In this document: piece after piece, positions 59,391 through 64,000 of the stretch
Position numbering within the stretch: position 1 is the stretch's first letter
Layout: each line of letters starts with the position of its first letter
Assembly (NCBI GenBank): GCA_949358305.1
Contig: OX442314.1
Coordinates: 14,315,060-14,379,059, forward strand
Origin: Strigamia acuminata
Taxonomy: Eukaryota; Arthropoda; Chilopoda; Geophilomorpha; Linotaeniidae
Reading direction: 5' to 3'
DNA: 64,000 nt
Made by a program: the position numbers and the translations under genes
The notes under the pieces: generated by a model
Seen by the model: the letters and a program-made list of their open reading frames with translations, nothing else
The model's database searches: none
Told to the model about the DNA's origin: nothing

Positions 59391-61367
59391 ATGGCGGACA
59401 TCAGTGCGCAACGTGGTCGAAGCAAGTTGTTTAAACGAAAAAGCGTCAACTCCGATGGAAGTAAGGATGCCAAGAAGAAAAAGAAGGCGAAGCCGGTGAA
59501 AGCAGAACCGAACGATGTCGTGAACGAAACTAAAGATAATGTCGTGATAAATTTAGAGGAAATTGGCAATGATAGCGATGACGCGGAACCGGAAGTAAAT
59601 AAAAAATTGTTTATGATTACATTTCTTTTATTAATTATTACCGTAATTAAATTGTAATTGATTTTCTAGGACGAAGTGGACGTTAACGATCCGTTCAAGC
59701 ATTTTACGGTTGACATTGAAGAATCCTTAGTTACGGAATTGGGTATTCGCCAAAAATGGGTCACGCAACCCGAAGAAACATTTCCACATCTTGGAAAAAT
59801 GGTTGCCCATTCGTGTAGAAATGAAATCCGGCTAAATTGTGACACGAAAGAAAATCTACACCTTAAGAAGCAACTGCTCGAGAGTTTGAAAACAACTGAT
59901 AAAAGCGGCAAATGTAAAATGTTTTCGGACTTTCAAAAGGAATTCTATTCCGTGATCAACAAATACAACGATGTTTACTATCCCGAACGGACTTGTGCAA
60001 ACGCGGAAGAAATTCGAGCCGCCTACTGCGTGCATGCCTTAAACCATATTTTGAAAACCAGATCAAAAATTGTTCACCACAATTCGAAAATCAAACGCCA
60101 CGACGACGTTCCGGACGAATATCGCGATCAAGGTTTAACGAGACCAAAAGTGCTGATTTTGGTGCCTTTTAGGGAATCGGCTTTAAGAGTCGTCAAATTG
60201 ATTATGGATTTAATCAATCCTGGCAAAAAGGCGAATATAATCAACAAGAAGAGATTTCAAAGCGAATTTAGCACCGAAGGACCGCCAGTTGTAAGAGCGA
60301 GGAAACGACCGGATGATTACGACGCAACGTTTGTCGGCAATACCGACGACATGTTTCGCTTGGGCATTGGTGTTTCCAAAAAGAGCTTAAAGTTGTACGC
60401 CGACTTCTATTCTGCCGACATTCTAGTCGCGTCACCGCTTGGACTGAGGACGATAATTGGCGCGGAAGGAGAAAAACAAGATTTTGATTTTTTGTCGTCG
60501 ATTGAAGTTCTAATAATGGATCAGTGCGACGTTTTTTTGATGCAAAATTGGAGCCACATTCTGTACATCGTTAATCACATGCATTTACAGCCGAGCGAAT
60601 CGCACGGAGCTGACTTTTCCCGCGTCAGAATGTGGACATTGAACGGTTGGGCGAAATATTATCGTCAAACAATTATCTTGAGTGGCGTTAGGAGTCCGTG
60701 TTTTTCTTCGTTGTTCAACAAGCATTGTGTGAACTACGCGGGAAAAATAGAGTTTAGGAATTTGCATTTGTTGGGCACTATTTGCCAAGTTGTTGCCCAA
60801 TTGCCGCAAGTTTTCCACGCGTTCAATGCTCCCAATGCGAGCGAATTAGCCGATTTCCGGTTTCAATTCTTTGTCAGTAAAATTTTGCCACAATTTAAAG
60901 ACGCAGTTATGTCGCACACGATGATTTTTATTCCGTCTTACTTCGATTTCGTCCGACTTCGGAATTATTTCAAGAAAGAAAGCATTAGTTTTGTGCAAAT
61001 TTGCGAATACACCAAACAAAATAAGGTGGCGAGAGCACGTGATTATTTCTTCCACGGCACTAATCATTTTTTGCTGTACACTGAAAGAGCTCACTTTTAT
61101 AACCGACACGTAGTCAAAGGCATTCGGCATATAATTTTTTACGAGTTGCCAGTTTTTCCACATTTCTACAGCGAAATGTGCAACATGTTGCAGCTCCCGA
61201 CGAAAAAATCAAAGGATTTGGAGAGCGATAAGAGTGATAAAAGTTGTCTCGTTTTGTACGCGTCGCAAGATGCGCAACAGTTGTCAGCTGTTGTTGGGAC
61301 CACCAGAACGTCCCATATGTTAAATTCCGATAGAAAAGTTCATATGTTTGTTTCTGGAGACTCTTGA
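59391..61367 (+). CDS. UTP25: UTP25/DIEXF small-subunit processome protein
   Basis: Nucleolar factor of the SSU processome, needed for 18S rRNA maturation (zebrafish def, human DIEXF/UTP25). Two exons, 59391-59594 and 59670-61367, giving exactly 634 codons (633 aa). The N-terminus is Lys-rich (KKKKKAK) and acidic, fitting nucleolar location. The body has GLTRPKVLILVPFRESALRVV, then VGNTDDMFRLGI, DILVASPLGLRTIIG, EVLIMDQCDVFLMQNW, FSRVRMW, YYRQT, FIPSYFDFVRLRNYF and FYELPVFPHFYSEMCNM. The fold is helicase-like, but the DEAD box is replaced by DQCD and no Walker A site is visible, as is normal for this family. The protein is somewhat shorter than human because of a short N-terminus. AATAAA begins at 61376, eight bases after the stop, so the 3' UTR may be tiny. 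Confidence 0.97.
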
Positions 61368-62031
61368 AAGAATTTAATAAAAAAAAATGTTTAAAAATAT
61401 TCAATATTTTCTTTTAATATCTTAGCAAAAACAGTGCTACAAAAATTCTGCAGATGTCATTACTTTTACAACATATGCCCTTATCCCCATAAAATCTTTT
61501 ACAAAATTCCAGAGCAAAGCAAATTAATATTTACAAAATTTGCTAACGTAAAACAGTTAATGATATAATATCAAATTCAATTAACATTACAACAGGTATC
61601 ATTAAAAAAAGACGACGTGATCGAAGAAATTTTGCACATGTTTGTCAACTAAAAGGTAAACGTATCAAATGGTTTTTAAAAAGAAAAGATTCGTTTTGTA
61701 AAAAATTTGTACAATTTTAGCTTTTTACATAATATCCTGAAGTTCCTCAAACATTATCTAGTACCGGATGACTTGACTAGCAACTACTAATAAAAAAAAT
61801 TAAAAATGACCTGTATATTATTCAATTTGTAAGTTTTCTTAGCAACTAACACGATGCCAATAATAGCAATACCGTTTGATACGAACAAGATATAGAAGAA
61901 ACTTACATAATTAAGTCACTTGAAGTGGACATCAATTAGAAAAAAATAAGTGAAATCAATTTGGCAGCCGGTTTTCTGAATACAAATGTTAAAAAATTAC
62001 CACAGTCGGGTGGAAAACGTGAATAATGGAA
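61368..62031. other. Convergent 3' region between UTP25 and ITPK1
   Basis: AT-rich, no coding signal. A UTP25 poly(A) signal (AATAAA, 61376-61381) lies almost at its stop codon. The rest is probably ITPK1 3' UTR on the minus strand. No repeat was recognised. Confidence 0.6.
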
Positions 62032-63850
62032 TTATTCAGCAACAGCATTAGCATGTGCGTATGTGGAAGAACTTGTCCTTTGATGCTGTCGACGAACAGC
62101 TTTTATCGACTTTCTATGTTTCTTTTCATCACTCGAATCTCCCGTATCAATTCCAGAATCCTCTTGGTTGTTCGCATTAGATTCCGTTAACAACAACTGA
62201 GTATCTAAGTTTTTCATGGAAGTTTTTCGTCTCTCGAGTTCTCCGACGGTGTAGCGGCATAATACTTCAAAAAAATCTGGAACTCCATCATAGCCTACAG
62301 AATAAAAAGTAATTAATTTCTCTAAAAATAATTTTTTTTCGATAAATAATTCATTACCAGGAAATACGTTGATGTCGACAATTGCGTATTTTCCTGTTTT
62401 GTTCTCAATAACCACATCAACTCCGAATAGAGCCATTCTCAAATTCGTATGAACTGTTGTCATAATTTTTTGAAATTGTGCAAAACACGGTTTTGGCAGT
62501 GGTGTAAGTAGGTCGGCTTCATCCAACTCGAAAGTAAAAGAAAGTGAATTAATTTAAACGATCGAGGTCACGGTAACATTACGCCATAATTATTATCATT
62601 ATACAATAATTACCTGATTCAATGAGCTGACTGAATTTGCTTTTGAAACGTCATGACTATCAAAATAAATTGTCTCCTGGTCTGTATTAATAAAATAAAT
62701 TAATATTCATCATTAAAATTATACATGTACCAGTTCTACCTCCTGCATGGAAATTTTTTAAGGAAGGTCTCTCGACGACGTACCATGTGTCACCGATCGC
62801 GAATAATTTGTATAAAATAGCATTATGACAAATGAAAGTTTGTGCAACACAAGGAGGTGTTATATCTTTAACACCTTCTTCATTGAAAATTATGGCCATT
62901 TTATGTGCCAATTGACTCCCATGAGCTAATGAAGGTTTGCAAACTAAAAAAAAAATAATTGGTAAACGATATCATGTGATATTCAAGTCGTAATTCGACT
63001 CACTGAATGGAAAAGATACGCCGTATTCTTTCAAAAGTTTCAAATTGGTATTTGTATTACACGTTGTTAATTCTACAAATGCTGGTCTTATTACTCCATC
63101 TACATTAAAAACGTATAAAATTAAAATACATTTGGAAAATTGATTGCAACACTAGCGTAAATCCCAAAAAAATTTCTTGCAAAATTATTTTCAAATGGAA
63201 ATTTATTTTTCCCCTTTATTTTTGGGAATTTTATATTATTCATTGTAAAATTTAGTTCCTCCTTTTCTGTTAACTACGCCAATGTTGCTTAATCACGCAG
63301 TAAATAACCTTCTCTGGCGAGAGGGCTTTCGTCAATAAGGCGGTATGTTTTTGATCGATCGATCAGAGTTCTTACACTATCAATAGGATCAATGACCAAA
63401 ATGTCCGGATTTGATGTCAAATAAGCCTAAAATAAAATATCACCGATTAAAAAAAAAATAAACAAATATTTTTTCAGCTTGTTTTTATTTTTACAACCGT
63501 CTGGCCAGGAAATACAAACTGTTGCCAAACTAATGAAAGGAAATAAAGAGATCGTGAACTTACTTCAAAAGCAGACAAAATCTTTTGGTCCTCGTTCGCA
63601 CTCTCATTTTTACTATGATTTAAACCTTCAGCTTTAACAATTACATCAGTAAGCTTATGTAAAATTGCTGAAAATGGTCCCTGATCTTGCAAAGGTTTAG
63701 ACAAGTTGATCTATTATCATAAAATAAAATAAAAAAGAATAAACATAAATCATACTTTCTATTTTCTTCGCTGTTCAAACAACAACAAAACGATTACGCA
63801 ATTGCATTTATTAATGTCAACTCACCTGAACCAGCTCAATCCCAACAGCT
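62032..63850 (-). CDS. ITPK1: Inositol-tetrakisphosphate 1-kinase, 5' partial
   Basis: ATP-grasp kinase that phosphorylates inositol tri- and tetrakisphosphates in the cytosol on the route to IP6. Exons in transcription order: 63850-63826, 63710-63564, 63426-63309, 63099-63004, 62943-62731, 62681-62614, 62526-62358, 62294-62032, with all phases consistent (about 366 codons). Motifs: PLQDQGPFSAILHKLTDV, VIDPIDSVRTLIDRSKTY, then KMAIIFNEEGV and ERPSLKNF, FDSHDVSK, and the metal-site segment VDINVFPGYDGVPDFF. The C-terminal tail is Ser/Arg/Lys-rich and differs from the human one. The first exon, which should encode the N-terminal GYW-type start, is not in the window, and its splice leaves two bases of a codon pending. 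The gene therefore runs off the right edge. The donor after exon 63309 (GTTATT) is unusual but phase-correct. Confidence 0.95.
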
Positions 63851-64000
63851 CTGCAAATAAAAAAATATTTTCTGATAAATGAATTTCATTATCTAAACTA
63901 GAACAATAAAATATGACAAAAAGCGAGCGCGTTATCGTCTATTTCGATACTGCGCGGTGATAACCTCTAACCTCCATCTAAAAATCGTTGCAGAAGTCGG

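Overview
The window is AT-rich nuclear DNA from an insect. The evidence is many short introns (mostly 50-80 bp) with GT-AG ends, long T-tracts before acceptors, and protein products that read as insect versions of conserved animal genes. The Hsp90 product, the RDS-type tetraspanins and the single-exon DUF2236 gene fit an insect well. A beetle is possible but I cannot prove the order. There are no bacterial, viral or CRISPR features. I joined the exons by hand, and for almost every gene the phases closed exactly to a whole number of codons.

Layout, left to right. 1-3.4 kb is intron or upstream DNA of a MyTH4-FERM myosin (+) whose motor-to-tail exons run 3369-12929. 15.3-22.2 kb is smaug (+), with a GC-richer promoter-like block at 14.35-15.2 kb and a 3.9-kb first coding intron. 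23.4-26.05 kb is the ER ubiquitin ligase HRD1 (-). It lies head-to-head with a Speedy/RINGO cell-cycle regulator (+, 26.45-27.54 kb). A 213-bp hAT-type MITE sits at 28.1 kb. TRAPPC1 (+, 29.84-30.26 kb) is followed after 13 nt by a DUF2236/mpaB-like oxygenase ORF (+). The giant deubiquitinase USP34/puffyeye (-) fills 31.9-47.5 kb. Two tandem RDS/peripherin-like tetraspanins (-) lie at 47.9-51.3 kb with a 239-bp foldback element carrying TTAGG units between them. Hsp83/HSP90 (+, 52.1-54.9 kb) has heat-shock elements and a TATA box. WDR20 (-) and UTP25 (+) share a 91-bp divergent promoter near 59.3 kb. ITPK1 (-) runs off the right edge.

Most genes are housekeeping or developmental regulators and do not form one pathway. 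Ubiquitin handling recurs (HRD1, USP34, and WDR20 as a known partner of USP12/USP46), and smaug sits 30 kb from Hsp83, whose mRNA is its classic target in Drosophila. The points most worth a second look are the insect Speedy/RINGO gene, the TRAPPC1-DUF2236 pair that may be dicistronic, the two structured repeats with clean target-site duplications, and the hidden C-terminal exons of the two tetraspanins.
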